From: Minisyncoccota bacterium
Lineage (GTDB): Bacteria; Patescibacteriota; Minisyncoccia; Phycocordibacterales; PALSA-1337
DNA length: 39,501 bases
Assembly (NCBI GenBank): GCA_028713005.1
Contig: JAQTPC010000009.1
Location: 1 to 39,501 of the forward strand
Reading direction: 5' to 3'
Shown here: positions 30,002 through 37,119 of the stretch, in pieces
Layout: every line of letters starts with the position of its first letter
How positions within the stretch are numbered: position 1 is the first letter of the stretch
Translations under genes and position numbers: made by a program
Notes under the pieces: generated by a model
Seen by the model: only the letters and a program-made list of their open reading frames with translations
What the model was told of the DNA's origin: nothing
Databases searched by the model: none

Positions 30002-31234
30002 ATGCCCCACATCACTCCTGATATCGAAACATTCGCACGCATCAAGGTTCTTGGTGTAGGTGGTTCTGGTCGCAATGCGGTCAATCATATGATTACTGCA
30101 AAGGTTAAAGGCGTTGATTTCATCGTTGTAAACACTGATGCGCAAGATCTCCATGGTTCACTCGCAAAAAAGAAGATTCACATCGGCAAAAATCTCACTC
30201 GTGGTCTCGGTACTGGCATGAATCCTGACCTCGGTCGCCGTGCAGCAGAAGAAACTCGCGACGAAGTTCAAGACGCTATCAAAGGTGCGGATATGGTTTT
30301 TGTCACTTGTGGTATGGGTGGAGGTACTGGTAGTGGCGCTTCACCAATGGTTGCTCGTATCGCAAAAGAACTCGGTTGCCTCACGGTAGGAGTAGTCACC
30401 AAACCTTTCTTCTTTGAAGGACGCCAACGTACACGCATCGCTGATGCTGCTCTTGAAGAGCTCAAAAAAGAGGTTGACGCTATCATCGTTGTACCGAACG
30501 ATCGCCTTCTTTCAACCGTAGGTAAAGACACAACCGTAAAGAATGCTTTTGGTATGTGTGATGAGATTCTCCGTCATGCCGTCGAAGGTATCTCTGACCT
30601 CATTACGACACCTGGTTTGATCAATATCGACTTTGCCGACATCAGAACGATCATGGAGAACGCTGGCTCAGCACTCATGGGTATTGGCTCAGCTACAGGC
30701 GAGAATCGCGCTATAGAGGCTGCCAAGGCCGCTATCAACAGTCCTTTGCTCGATGTATCGATCACTGGCGCAAAGGGCGTACTGTTCTCTATTGCTGGTG
30801 GTGAAGATCTCACCATGTTCGAGATCCAAGATGCTGCAAAGGTCATCACAGAGTCAATCGACCCTGAAGCCAAGATCATATTCGGTACTGTTCGCGATGA
30901 TAAGCTCAAGAAAAACGAGGTTCGTGTCACTGTTATCGCTACAGGATTCCCTGAAACAAATACTTCAAAAACAGCTTCGAACACACCGGCGCAAGAGTCT
31001 CCTATCAGTGCTCTTTCAAAAGGATCAGACAGACCTGTTAACAAAGGTGGCATTGGTGCTTCAGCAGGAAAAATATTTAATACACTTTCGGCATCGGAGG
31101 GTCGCAAAGATTCATCTGCACCTGTAAAGTCAGCTGACTCAGTTATCCGTAAAGAGGTGAAAACAGAAACAGCAAATGACGATGATGACTGGGGTGCGGT
31201 ACCGGCCTTCTTGAGGAGATCTCGTTTGAAGTAA
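30002..31234 (+). CDS. ftsZ: Cell division protein FtsZ
   Basis: FtsZ is the tubulin-like GTPase that forms the division ring. The 410-residue protein has KVLGVGGSGRNAVNHM at the start, the GTP-binding tubulin signature GGGTGSG at 106-112, the T7-loop region with NIDFADIRTIM, and a variable linker from about 320. The C-terminal peptide (DDWGAVPAFLRRSR) should bind FtsA and other partners. All GTPase elements look intact. It has its own promoter and a strong bidirectional terminator. Confidence 0.97.
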   Translation: MPHITPDIETFARIKVLGVGGSGRNAVNHMITAKVKGVDFIVVNTDAQDLHGSLAKKKIHIGKNLTRGLGTGMNPDLGRRAAEETRDEVQDAIKGADMVFVTCGMGGGTGSGASPMVARIAKELGCLTVGVVTKPFFFEGRQRTRIADAALEELKKEVDAIIVVPNDRLLSTVGKDTTVKNAFGMCDEILRHAVEGISDLITTPGLINIDFADIRTIMENAGSALMGIGSATGENRAIEAAKAAINSPLLDVSITGAKGVLFSIAGGEDLTMFEIQDAAKVITESIDPEAKIIFGTVRDDKLKKNEVRVTVIATGFPETNTSKTASNTPAQESPISALSKGSDRPVNKGGIGASAGKIFNTLSASEGRKDSSAPVKSADSVIRKEVKTETANDDDDWGAVPAFLRRSRLK

Positions 31235-31273
31235 CATATAAAAAAACCGGTTTGAGACCGGTTTTTTTATATG
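31235..31273. terminator. Bidirectional terminator between ftsZ and the histidine kinase gene
   Basis: A perfect 17-bp stem (CATATAAAAAAACCGGT with its complement) encloses TTGAG. It gives a U-run in both directions. Confidence 0.95.
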
Positions 31274-31282
31274 TTTTATTAT

Positions 31283-32854
31283 TTATTCAACCAACGGAAG
31301 CACAACGGCAAACGTAGTTCCCTTGCCTTCTCCAGCTGATTCAACCGATATCTTACCGCGGTGGCGCTCAATGATATGTTTTGAGAGGTAGAGACCAATA
31401 CCCATACCTTCCGTATCAGTTTTTCTGCCATTTACCGCTCGGTAGAACTTGGTGAAGATATACCTGAGTTCATCCTTTGGAATACCTATACCCGTATCAT
31501 TGATGCGGACTGAGAGTTTTTTACCATTCAACCTACCACCGCTACTCGCAACTTCTACACTGATCCTTCCGCCAGCAAGCGTATAACTCAAAGCATTATC
31601 CATCAGCGTCTGAAAGACGAATTTCATCTTTTGTTCATCACCAGAGATAAAAAATGGTGGTAATTTTTTAAATGATACCTCAATATTTTTTGTATGAGCT
31701 TTTTTAACTACTTCATCAACACACCTATTGATAACCGCACCCACGTCAATACGAGTAAATATATACTCGTAACTCTTATCATCTGCACCAGAAAGGTTTG
31801 AAAGTAGACTCGTAAGCTCAACCAGGCGCTCATTTGCTGCCTCAATGTCACGCAAATCTTCTTTGATATTTTCTGGCGCAGTTTCTCGAAGATTCTCTGT
31901 AATCCATTTGATTGAGGTGAGAGGCGTACGAAACTTATGTGTCACAACATTCATAAATTCATATTTAAGAACATCTGCCTCTCGTGCTTTTTTCCAGATA
32001 AATGAAACTGCTACTGCAGTGAGACATGCCAAGATGATGGAAGAAGCCCAGTCGGGAAAGCCTGGATAATAGACGATGATTTGAGTATTAAAATAATTGA
32101 GCCCACTCAATATAAGACCAATAAATGCTGCGGTAACAGCATAGATAAGTGCCCTTTTTGCAACCACAGATATACTCATAAGCTCATACTGCAAAGCTGC
32201 ATAGGTATACGGTATGACTGATAATGGCACAAAGAGAAAGCCAATCAACGGATCAACGGGTATGTCATATATGAGAAGAAAATCAATTGATCCGATAGTA
32301 TAACCGAAGAAAAGCGCAATAAAGAAATATTTTATTCTATTTTTTTCAATACCATTCGACGCAGAATAGACGCGAATCATCCATACAAGAAAATATGCAG
32401 TCACCAAAAAAAAGAATAAGAGCATCGCCCAATAATAAGGGCCCGGAACATAATAATTGGGGAAATAAAGCTTTGGTACCGATGTGACAAGAAAAAGAGA
32501 TGGTTTAATGACAAAAATAGTAACTAACGTAATTGCAATAGTGTACAAAAGTACAAGCACTTTTCGCTGGCTACGATTTTTTTCAAGAAGAGCAAAGACT
32601 GAGTGTGCACTAAAAAGAGGGAGAAATATATCCACAAGGTTGAACATCAGTATCTTGCGTGATAATTCACTATCAGTAACCATTGATCCAAGCATATGAG
32701 AGACAACGAAGACGATCACGCAGACCCATGTCATTATGAGAGTATATTTTGCAGCTCCTGGCTTGGCCTTGATAGCAATAAGTCCAATGAGAAAGAGAAC
32801 CAGCAGTACATCAAATGAGTATGCGATTGTATGAATGAGCAAATGAATATTCAT
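31283..32854 (-). CDS. Orphan sensor histidine kinase with 7TM N-terminal domain
   Basis: I place the start at the ATG at 32854 (MNIHLLIHT), 7 nt after a TATACT box; the frame is open upstream but lacks a promoter. The 523-residue protein has about seven to eight membrane segments (about 1-265) of the 7TM histidine kinase type. It then has the HisKA domain with the phosphorylated His in FMNVVTHKFRTPLTSIKW, and a HATPase domain with N box (LMDNALSYT), G1 (NDTGIGIP) and G2 (GMGIGLYLSKHII). No response regulator is adjacent. It is divergent from trxB. Confidence 0.93.
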   Translation of the reverse strand: MNIHLLIHTIAYSFDVLLVLFLIGLIAIKAKPGAAKYTLIMTWVCVIVFVVSHMLGSMVTDSELSRKILMFNLVDIFLPLFSAHSVFALLEKNRSQRKVLVLLYTIAITLVTIFVIKPSLFLVTSVPKLYFPNYYVPGPYYWAMLLFFFLVTAYFLVWMIRVYSASNGIEKNRIKYFFIALFFGYTIGSIDFLLIYDIPVDPLIGFLFVPLSVIPYTYAALQYELMSISVVAKRALIYAVTAAFIGLILSGLNYFNTQIIVYYPGFPDWASSIILACLTAVAVSFIWKKAREADVLKYEFMNVVTHKFRTPLTSIKWITENLRETAPENIKEDLRDIEAANERLVELTSLLSNLSGADDKSYEYIFTRIDVGAVINRCVDEVVKKAHTKNIEVSFKKLPPFFISGDEQKMKFVFQTLMDNALSYTLAGGRISVEVASSGGRLNGKKLSVRINDTGIGIPKDELRYIFTKFYRAVNGRKTDTEGMGIGLYLSKHIIERHRGKISVESAGEGKGTTFAVVLPLVE

Positions 32855-32897
32855 CAGTACCAGTATATCAAACTTATGATACAATGTTTCCACTATT

Positions 32898-33836
32898 ATG
32901 ATATACGACCTCGCAATCATCGGTGGTGGACCAGCAGGAGCAGCGGGAGCAGTCTACGCAGCTCGCAAGCGTCTCAAAACCGTCGTTATTACAAAAGACT
33001 GGCTTGGACAAAGCAATGTTTCAGAAAAGATTGAGAACTGGGTAGGCACGATAGCAATCTCAGGATTTGAATTATCACAAAGTCTCGAAAAGCACGCCAA
33101 AGCGTACGGCAAGGACGTATTAGATTTTGTTGAAGGACAATATGTAAATAAAGTTATAAATTCGAAGACACAAGATACAAACAAGAAGATATTTACGATA
33201 ACTACCGACAAGGGCTCATACGAAGCTAGAGCAGTACTAGTTACTGCTGGTAGTCGTAGACGCAAGCTTGATGTGCCTGGCGCAGATATTTTTGAACATA
33301 AGGGCCTTACTTATTGTGCAACTTGCGACGGTCCACTCTATGGAGATCAGGATGTCATCGTTGTTGGTGGTGGCAATGCGGGATTTGAAAGTGCATCTCA
33401 ACTCCTCGCTTACTGTAAAAGCGTTACCTTGCTCAGCAGAAGTGAGTTCAAAGCTGATCCAGGAACAGTAGAGGCTGTTTCAAAGAATCCAAAATTCAAA
33501 GGCATAGAGTTTGCTGTACCAACCGAAATCAAAGGAGATAAATTTCTTACGTCGCTCGCCTATAGAGACACAAAGGCCAATATCGATGTTGAGTTAAAAG
33601 TCACTGGAGTATTCGCTGAGATTGGTTCGGTGCCAAATACGGATTTCATCAAAGAAATTACCAAGCTCGATCAATACAATCATGTAATAGTAGACGCAAA
33701 AAACCAGCGAGCCTCTACCGAAGGTATCTGGGCCGCTGGCGATTGCACCGATGGTCTCTATCATCAAAACAATATTGCCGCTGGTGATGCAGTAAAGGCT
33801 ATTGAGGATATTTATATCTGGCTACAGAAGAACTAG
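32898..33836 (+). CDS. trxB: Thioredoxin reductase
   Basis: TrxB passes electrons from NADPH through FAD to thioredoxin. The 312-residue protein has the FAD dinucleotide fold (AIIGGGPAGAAGAVYAAR, 7-24), the redox pair CATC at 140-143 and a second dinucleotide fold (IVVGGGNAGFESASQLL). It ends with the FAD-binding GIWAAGDCTDG. The length is normal. A TACAAT box (32880-32885) lies 12 nt before the ATG; the start is nearly leaderless. Thioredoxin itself is not in the window. It converges with the nuclease gene, 1 nt between stops. Confidence 0.95.
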   Translation: MIYDLAIIGGGPAGAAGAVYAARKRLKTVVITKDWLGQSNVSEKIENWVGTIAISGFELSQSLEKHAKAYGKDVLDFVEGQYVNKVINSKTQDTNKKIFTITTDKGSYEARAVLVTAGSRRRKLDVPGADIFEHKGLTYCATCDGPLYGDQDVIVVGGGNAGFESASQLLAYCKSVTLLSRSEFKADPGTVEAVSKNPKFKGIEFAVPTEIKGDKFLTSLAYRDTKANIDVELKVTGVFAEIGSVPNTDFIKEITKLDQYNHVIVDAKNQRASTEGIWAAGDCTDGLYHQNNIAAGDAVKAIEDIYIWLQKN

Positions 33837-33837
33837 G

Positions 33838-34470
33838 TTAATTATCTTTACAACTTCCCCACAAACCCTTTCCCAATTTTTTGGCTACTGATTCTTCCTC
33901 TTTGAATAGTTTCTGATACTGGTAGGGATTTTTGACATTAAATGTATATTCACGACCAAATCCTTCTTTGATCAGATAGTTATTCACAAATAATGAGCTC
34001 GTTGTACCAGAACTCAGCGCACGAGCATCAGAATTATGTGGATTTAATGCCAGCCATACGTAGGCCAGCAGGCGTCCAAATTTATCTGTGCGCTCATAGT
34101 TCGGATTTATCGCTACAAAGACATTTTTCCCTGTTAACAATCTCTTTGACGCTTCTGAAGCTTCTTTGCCATAGCATTCAACAGGTTTACGCGGATCAAC
34201 AACCTCAGGAGTATTCACGCCAAGCAAACGAGTTGTTATATCGTGTCCCGCAATATGGATCTTGAGGGTGTCGCCATCGACGACTTCTGCGACCGGATAC
34301 AGTTTCTCCGAATCGATAGGGACAGTCAGTGCCCATGAAGTAAATTTTTTTCTAGTATTACTTTGTAGAGTATTTTTATACTTATTTCCAATCATCATTA
34401 CCACAACTACACTAGATACCAGTACGCACAAAACAAAGATTATGGTAATCTTTTTAAATTTTCTCAACAT
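33838..34470 (-). CDS. Secreted or membrane-anchored thermonuclease (SNase family)
   Basis: The family is staphylococcal-nuclease-like and cuts DNA and RNA outside the cell. The 210-residue protein has an N-terminal hydrophobic segment (about 8-28) that acts as signal or anchor. The SNase domain (about 58-205) has AEVVDGDTLKI, TTRLLGVNTPE, ERTDKFGRLLAYV and a final KGLWGSC. The two catalytic Arg and the Glu are in place, so it should be active. An insertion (about 150-160, ALSSGTTSS) breaks the domain. CPR cells are thought to scavenge nucleotides, so this could feed salvage (inference). Confidence 0.92.
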   Translation of the reverse strand: MLRKFKKITIIFVLCVLVSSVVVVMMIGNKYKNTLQSNTRKKFTSWALTVPIDSEKLYPVAEVVDGDTLKIHIAGHDITTRLLGVNTPEVVDPRKPVECYGKEASEASKRLLTGKNVFVAINPNYERTDKFGRLLAYVWLALNPHNSDARALSSGTTSSLFVNNYLIKEGFGREYTFNVKNPYQYQKLFKEEESVAKKLGKGLWGSCKDN

Positions 34471-34509
34471 ATTTCATTGTACATACCACCAATACGCGTT
34501 TTTATCGTG

Positions 34510-34596
34510 CGGAGAGGAAGAGATTTGAACTCTTGAGGGACTTTCGCCCCTGCCGCGTTTCGAATGCGGTGCCTTCAACCACTCAGCCACCTCTCC
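34510..34596 (-). tRNA. tRNA-Ser (anticodon CGA)
   Basis: The acceptor GGAGAGG pairs with CCTCTCC. The anticodon loop TTCGAAA gives CGA, the class II variable arm is GGCAGGGGCGAAAGTCCCTC, and the T arm contains GTTCAAATC. The discriminator is G and CCA is not encoded. The length is 87 nt. Confidence 0.95.
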
Positions 34597-34692
34597 AGCA
34601 GTTTACCCGAGGATATTACCTTACCATTTTTTAGAGTTTTGTAAATTACAGAAAATATGATAGCATCATTCCAAGCACTATTCTTTAGTCTA

Positions 34693-34727
34693 TTTTTACC
34701 TTTTGAATTTTGCCTTTTTACTTTTAT
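34693..34727 (+). repeat. T-rich heptad repeat directly before tRNA-Glu
   Basis: Five 7-mers in register: tttttac, cttttga, attttgc, cttttta, cttttat. It ends 3 nt before the tRNA 5' end. The unit type is the same as before ftsA and ftsZ. Confidence 0.75.
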
Positions 34728-34730
34728 TTT

Positions 34731-34802
34731 GGCCCTATCGTCTAACGGTTAGGACACCGCCTTTTCAAGGCAGTAATCGGGGTTCGATTCCCCGTAGGGC
34801 TA
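34731..34802 (+). tRNA. tRNA-Glu (anticodon TTC)
   Basis: The acceptor GGCCCTA pairs with TAGGGCT (G-T at the end). The D arm is GTCTAACGGTTAGGAC, the anticodon loop TTTTCAA gives TTC, and the T arm is CGGGG, TTCGATT, CCCCG. The discriminator is A and CCA is not encoded. Confidence 0.95.
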
Positions 34803-34804
34803 CA

Positions 34805-34847
34805 CGAACGAAAAACACTGGATCATGTATCTAGTGTTTTTCGTTCG
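34805..34847 (+). terminator. Perfect 15-bp hairpin after tRNA-Glu
   Basis: CGAACGAAAAACACT pairs with AGTGTTTTTCGTTCG around a 13-nt loop, 2 nt after the tRNA. The right arm holds a T-run, so it should act as terminator or processing signal. Confidence 0.8.
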
Positions 34848-34990
34848 CACGTAGTCGCTGAACGCGAGAATCGAAAGCCGGACTGAGCACAGGCGAAGGA
34901 GGCGGGGTCGAGAGCCGAGCCAGTAGGCGAGGACTCGTGACCGATTCACCGAGAAAATGGGAAGCCCGTACCGATGTAGTAAGCATCGAT
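34848..34990 (+). repeat. GC-rich tRNA trailer element, second copy
   Basis: Downstream of the tRNA-Glu hairpin, GC-rich sequence includes GGAGGCGGGGTCGAGAG, then AGGCGAGGACTCGTGACCGA and GAGAAAAT. It resembles the trailer of tRNA-Lys (7915-7970), which shares the 12-mer GAGGCGGGGTCG and the final GAAAAT. No coding is supported. Confidence 0.45.
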
Positions 34991-35001
34991 TCCCTCATAC
35001 A

Positions 35002-35039
35002 AATAAAAACCACACACAGGTCCGAAGACGTGTGTGTGG
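35002..35039 (-). terminator. Rho-independent terminator of the 33-aa gene
   Basis: On the minus strand CCACACACA pairs with TGTGTGTGG (9 bp) around a 12-nt loop, followed by TTTTTATTT. Confidence 0.88.
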
Positions 35040-35061
35040 ACTGATTGAACAACAAGGCTTT

Positions 35062-35163
35062 TCAGCTCTTGTTTCGTTTTAGCACGGAGCAGCCGTAGCA
35101 AACGATTCCGACAATAATGGATGTAACAACCAAAACTGTGGGCCAGTTAATGTGAATACTCAT
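35062..35163 (-). CDS. 33-aa single-span membrane peptide
   Basis: The ATG at 35163 opens a 33-codon frame, MSIHINWPTVLVVTSIIVG onward, with one hydrophobic span (about 8-24), a Cys pair (CYGC, 22-25) and a basic tail (LKRNKS). It is too short for a normal gene call, but it lies between a near-consensus promoter (TTTACA-N17-TATAAT) and a clean terminator, with no other coding in that unit. The leader is about 30 nt and the Shine-Dalgarno is weak. It could be a small regulatory membrane peptide or a toxin-like peptide (inference); no antitoxin RNA was identified. Confidence 0.65.
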   Translation of the reverse strand: MSIHINWPTVLVVTSIIVGIVCYGCSVLKRNKS

Positions 35164-35197
35164 AATTATATTTTGTTCAGTTTTCTACCTAATCTCA

Positions 35198-35226
35198 ATT
35201 ATAACATGATAAAATATGCCTGTAAA
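35198..35226 (-). promoter_or_regulatory. Strong promoter TTTACA-N17-TATAAT of the 33-aa gene
   Basis: On the minus strand the -35 is at 35221-35226 and the -10 at 35198-35203, with a 17-bp spacer. Confidence 0.8.
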
Positions 35227-35359
35227 TAGTCATATTACAGCTAACTCCAGCAAACACCACTTATTTCCTAGCTATTTACGCCATACCATGCTATTATCAT
35301 AAACCTAGTGGAAATAGCTCTCTAACGTCGAATTTCTTCAAATTAAAGCAAACAATAAC

Positions 35360-35557
35360 ATGACAGGAACAATCAAGACTCTCACAGACAAAGGATTCGG
35401 TTTCATTGCTCGCGAAGGCGAAGCAAAGGACCTCTTCTTTCACTCAAACGATCTTTCAGGCGTTACTTTCAATGAACTCCAGGTTGGTGATACACTCAAC
35501 TTCGAAGTAGTTGATGGCCAGAAAGGCCCAAGTGCAAAGAACGTAACACGCGTATAG
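35360..35557 (+). CDS. Cold-shock protein (CspA family)
   Basis: CspA-type proteins bind single-stranded RNA and DNA and loosen mRNA structure. The 65-residue product has RNP1 (KGFGFIARE, about 11-19) and RNP2 (DLFFHSNDL, about 24-32), followed by GDTLNFEVVDGQKGPSAKNVT. The length is normal. A leader of roughly 50 nt precedes it; a TATTAT sequence near 35290 may be its -10. A TTCG-loop terminator follows. Which Csp paralogue it is cannot be told. Confidence 0.95.
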   Translation: MTGTIKTLTDKGFGFIAREGEAKDLFFHSNDLSGVTFNELQVGDTLNFEVVDGQKGPSAKNVTRV

Positions 35558-35580
35558 TTACGCGGGCTATGCCCTTTCAA

Positions 35581-35605
35581 AAAACCACCTTCGGGTGGTT
35601 TTTTG
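35581..35605 (+). terminator. Rho-independent terminator of the cold-shock gene
   Basis: ACCACC pairs with GGTGGT around a TTCG tetraloop, followed by TTTTTTG. Confidence 0.93.
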
Positions 35606-35610
35606 TTTGT

Positions 35611-35636
35611 AAAAAAGGCCGCACATAGAGTGCGGC
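35611..35636 (-). terminator. Rho-independent terminator of the 58-aa gene
   Basis: On the minus strand GCCGCAC pairs with GTGCGGC around a 5-nt loop, followed by C and six T. Confidence 0.9.
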
Positions 35637-35660
35637 TTGAGAAATATGGACAAGGTTGAA

Positions 35661-35837
35661 TCAATCAACCCATCGACTTTGAGAGGCACGCTCGGAAAGC
35701 GCACGATTGTGATCATGTTTCTTAAGTTGAGGAACAACTTGTTCTTGCCAGTCTTGGCGAAACCTTTCATATTGCTCAGGAGTAAAAAGGTCTGACGAGA
35801 CGACACCTGGAGGTAAAAGTTCAATTATAGTTATCAT
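35661..35837 (-). CDS. Unknown 58-aa protein
   Basis: The ATG at 35837 opens a 58-codon frame starting MITIIELLPPGVVSSDLF. The product is hydrophilic and rich in Gln, Glu, Arg and His, with a likely central helix (PEQYERFRQDWQEQVVPQL). I do not recognise it. Support comes from a TTTTCA-N17-TAGACT promoter (35848-35876, minus strand) 10 nt before the ATG and a clean terminator 24 nt after the stop. Other frames in this interval do not fit those signals. Confidence 0.65.
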   Translation of the reverse strand: MITIIELLPPGVVSSDLFTPEQYERFRQDWQEQVVPQLKKHDHNRALSERASQSRWVD

Positions 35838-35847
35838 ATCTGAAAAT

Positions 35848-35876
35848 AGTCTAGCACTTGATTTTTAGATTGAAAA
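35848..35876 (-). promoter_or_regulatory. Promoter TTTTCA-N17-TAGACT of the 58-aa gene
   Basis: On the minus strand the -35 is at 35871-35876 and the -10 at 35848-35853, with a 17-bp spacer. Confidence 0.5.
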
Positions 35877-35882
35877 GCAAAC

Positions 35883-35906
35883 AAAAAACTCGGAATGACC
35901 GAGTTT
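35883..35906 (-). terminator. Rho-independent terminator of the peptidoglycan-binding gene
   Basis: On the minus strand AAACTCGG pairs with CCGAGTTT around a 5-nt loop, followed by TTT; the stem end and tail give six T. It lies 24 nt after the stop. Confidence 0.85.
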
Positions 35907-35929
35907 AGTGCATCTACTCTGACTTGAAA

Positions 35930-36319
35930 CTAATATGTCCAGCCCAAGAGACGTGTCCAACCATGATTTGAAAAATCATTAAATAGTGCAACCTTTGTAA
36001 CGGGACCATAGTAACCTACTGCTGGGGTAACGTTAAGTGTACTTTGGTAACGAGCAACTGCATTCTTTGTGAGTGATCCATAATATCCAAGAGGAATACC
36101 AGCAGGAACATTGAGGTAACCCATTTCAGACAAAAGAGCCTGAAGAGTGACGACACTTGCACCAGCCATACCTACTGTGAGGTTTTCGCTGACTGTAATG
36201 TTCTGTGTCTCGGCATGAGCCTGAGGTGCGATGATAACTGCCCCCATGACAAATGCGAGAGCAAAGAAACTGCCAACCATAATACGAGATGTTGTGACTA
36301 ATTGTGTGATTTTATTCAT
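35930..36319 (-). CDS. Secreted peptidoglycan-binding protein
   Basis: The 129-residue protein has a signal peptide (about 1-36, ending in the clear cleavage site AHA) and one PG_binding_1 domain (about 45-115). That domain has LTVGMAGASVVTLQALLSEMGYL, YYGSLTKNAVARYQ and VGYYGPVTKVAL. The domain holds cell-wall peptidoglycan. No catalytic domain is present, so it is a wall-binding protein by itself. It should be processed by the signal peptidase at 24.6 kb. It is a single-gene unit with its own terminator. Confidence 0.92.
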   Translation of the reverse strand: MNKITQLVTTSRIMVGSFFALAFVMGAVIIAPQAHAETQNITVSENLTVGMAGASVVTLQALLSEMGYLNVPAGIPLGYYGSLTKNAVARYQSTLNVTPAVGYYGPVTKVALFNDFSNHGWTRLLGWTY

Positions 36320-36414
36320 ATATTTATATATTGTTATGTTACTAATTGAGAATGAATACAGTCGACCTCACCATATAGACTTTCATACATGATGGCGGTG
36401 GTGTGCCGATATCA

Positions 36415-36879
36415 TTACAGTGATTGATTTTTTGAAAGAGTTTTTGTCAGGATCTCAGCAACAGAAAAAAGCTTAGTCATGTCTTCAATCGCAAGGATAA
36501 CGACAGGTACTCCTGATGAAAAAAGGATTGAATTCATATATATCTGACGCGCATTCAGTATCATTGCTTTCTTACCTATACCAGGGAAATCTGCTGTCAC
36601 TTCAAAGCCTTTAAAAAAAGTATGTTTAGGTAAAATATCTTCTAACAGTTTGCGTAGCGCTGGTATATTCCACTGCCCATCACCAAGTTCGTATATACTC
36701 TTCCCTTTCGTATCCTGAGGTTCAACATCGAACATACGGTAAAAAGGATTATTAGCATCGAGGACTTTCAGATCTGCACTGAGGATGAGTACCGGCTCTC
36801 GCACAATATCAATGACAGTTTTTATATACACCCAGCTCGTATCCCATGCTAATTTGATAATATTATTTTGTGTATTCAT
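36415..36879 (-). CDS. Stand-alone PAS-domain protein
   Basis: The start is the ATG at 36879 (MNTQNN), just after a TATAGT sequence. The 154-residue protein is essentially one PAS domain: VREPVLILSADLKVLDANNP, FYRMFDVEPQDTKGKSIYEL, GDGQWNIPALRKLLEDILP, FEVTADFPGIGKKAMILNAR. This PAS type usually sits in CheB/CheR-fused or HWE/PAS sensor kinases before a kinase domain. Here the protein ends soon after, with a short helical tail, so no enzyme is attached. It is divergent from the ECF sigma factor gene, which makes it a candidate regulator of that factor (inference). Confidence 0.88.
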   Translation of the reverse strand: MNTQNNIIKLAWDTSWVYIKTVIDIVREPVLILSADLKVLDANNPFYRMFDVEPQDTKGKSIYELGDGQWNIPALRKLLEDILPKHTFFKGFEVTADFPGIGKKAMILNARQIYMNSILFSSGVPVVILAIEDMTKLFSVAEILTKTLSKNQSL

Positions 36880-36935
36880 AGATACTATAATGACGTAAAA
36901 AGTGACAATCATTACAAGCCCTATCTATATCCTGA

Positions 36936-36983
36936 TAGTGTGATACACTACTAATTGACAAACATCTAATTGTTTAGCTAAAT
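36936..36983 (+). promoter_or_regulatory. Operator-like palindrome and promoter upstream of the sigma factor gene
   Basis: The 15-nt palindrome TAGTGT-GAT-ACACTA (36936-36950) lies 4 nt upstream of TTGACA (36955-36960), which is 17 bp from CTAAAT (36978-36983). The predicted leader to the ATG at 37120 is about 130 nt. A second, leaderless option is TACACT ending 7 nt before the ATG. Confidence 0.45.
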
Positions 36984-37119
36984 CTGCTCTCTTGTGTAAT
37001 GTCTCCGAGAACAGCTACCTGCGCATCAGGTTCAAGAATCTCGATATTCTCCTCATATTACTCTCCAATTGTAATATCCGTGTAACAACCGGTCTTCTCA
37101 TTCGGCTACACTATATACT

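Noticed and set aside
34848-34990. The GC-rich trailer as a protein-coding gene
   Set aside because: No frame has a start signal or a recognisable product, and the element resembles the non-coding trailer of tRNA-Lys.
34831-35055. A 74-codon minus-strand frame downstream of tRNA-Glu
   Set aside because: It crosses the terminator of the 33-aa gene and the GC-rich trailer, and has no start signals.
35567-35824. An 85-codon minus-strand frame overlapping the 58-aa gene
   Set aside because: It reads through two terminators and its start lies inside the better supported 58-aa frame.
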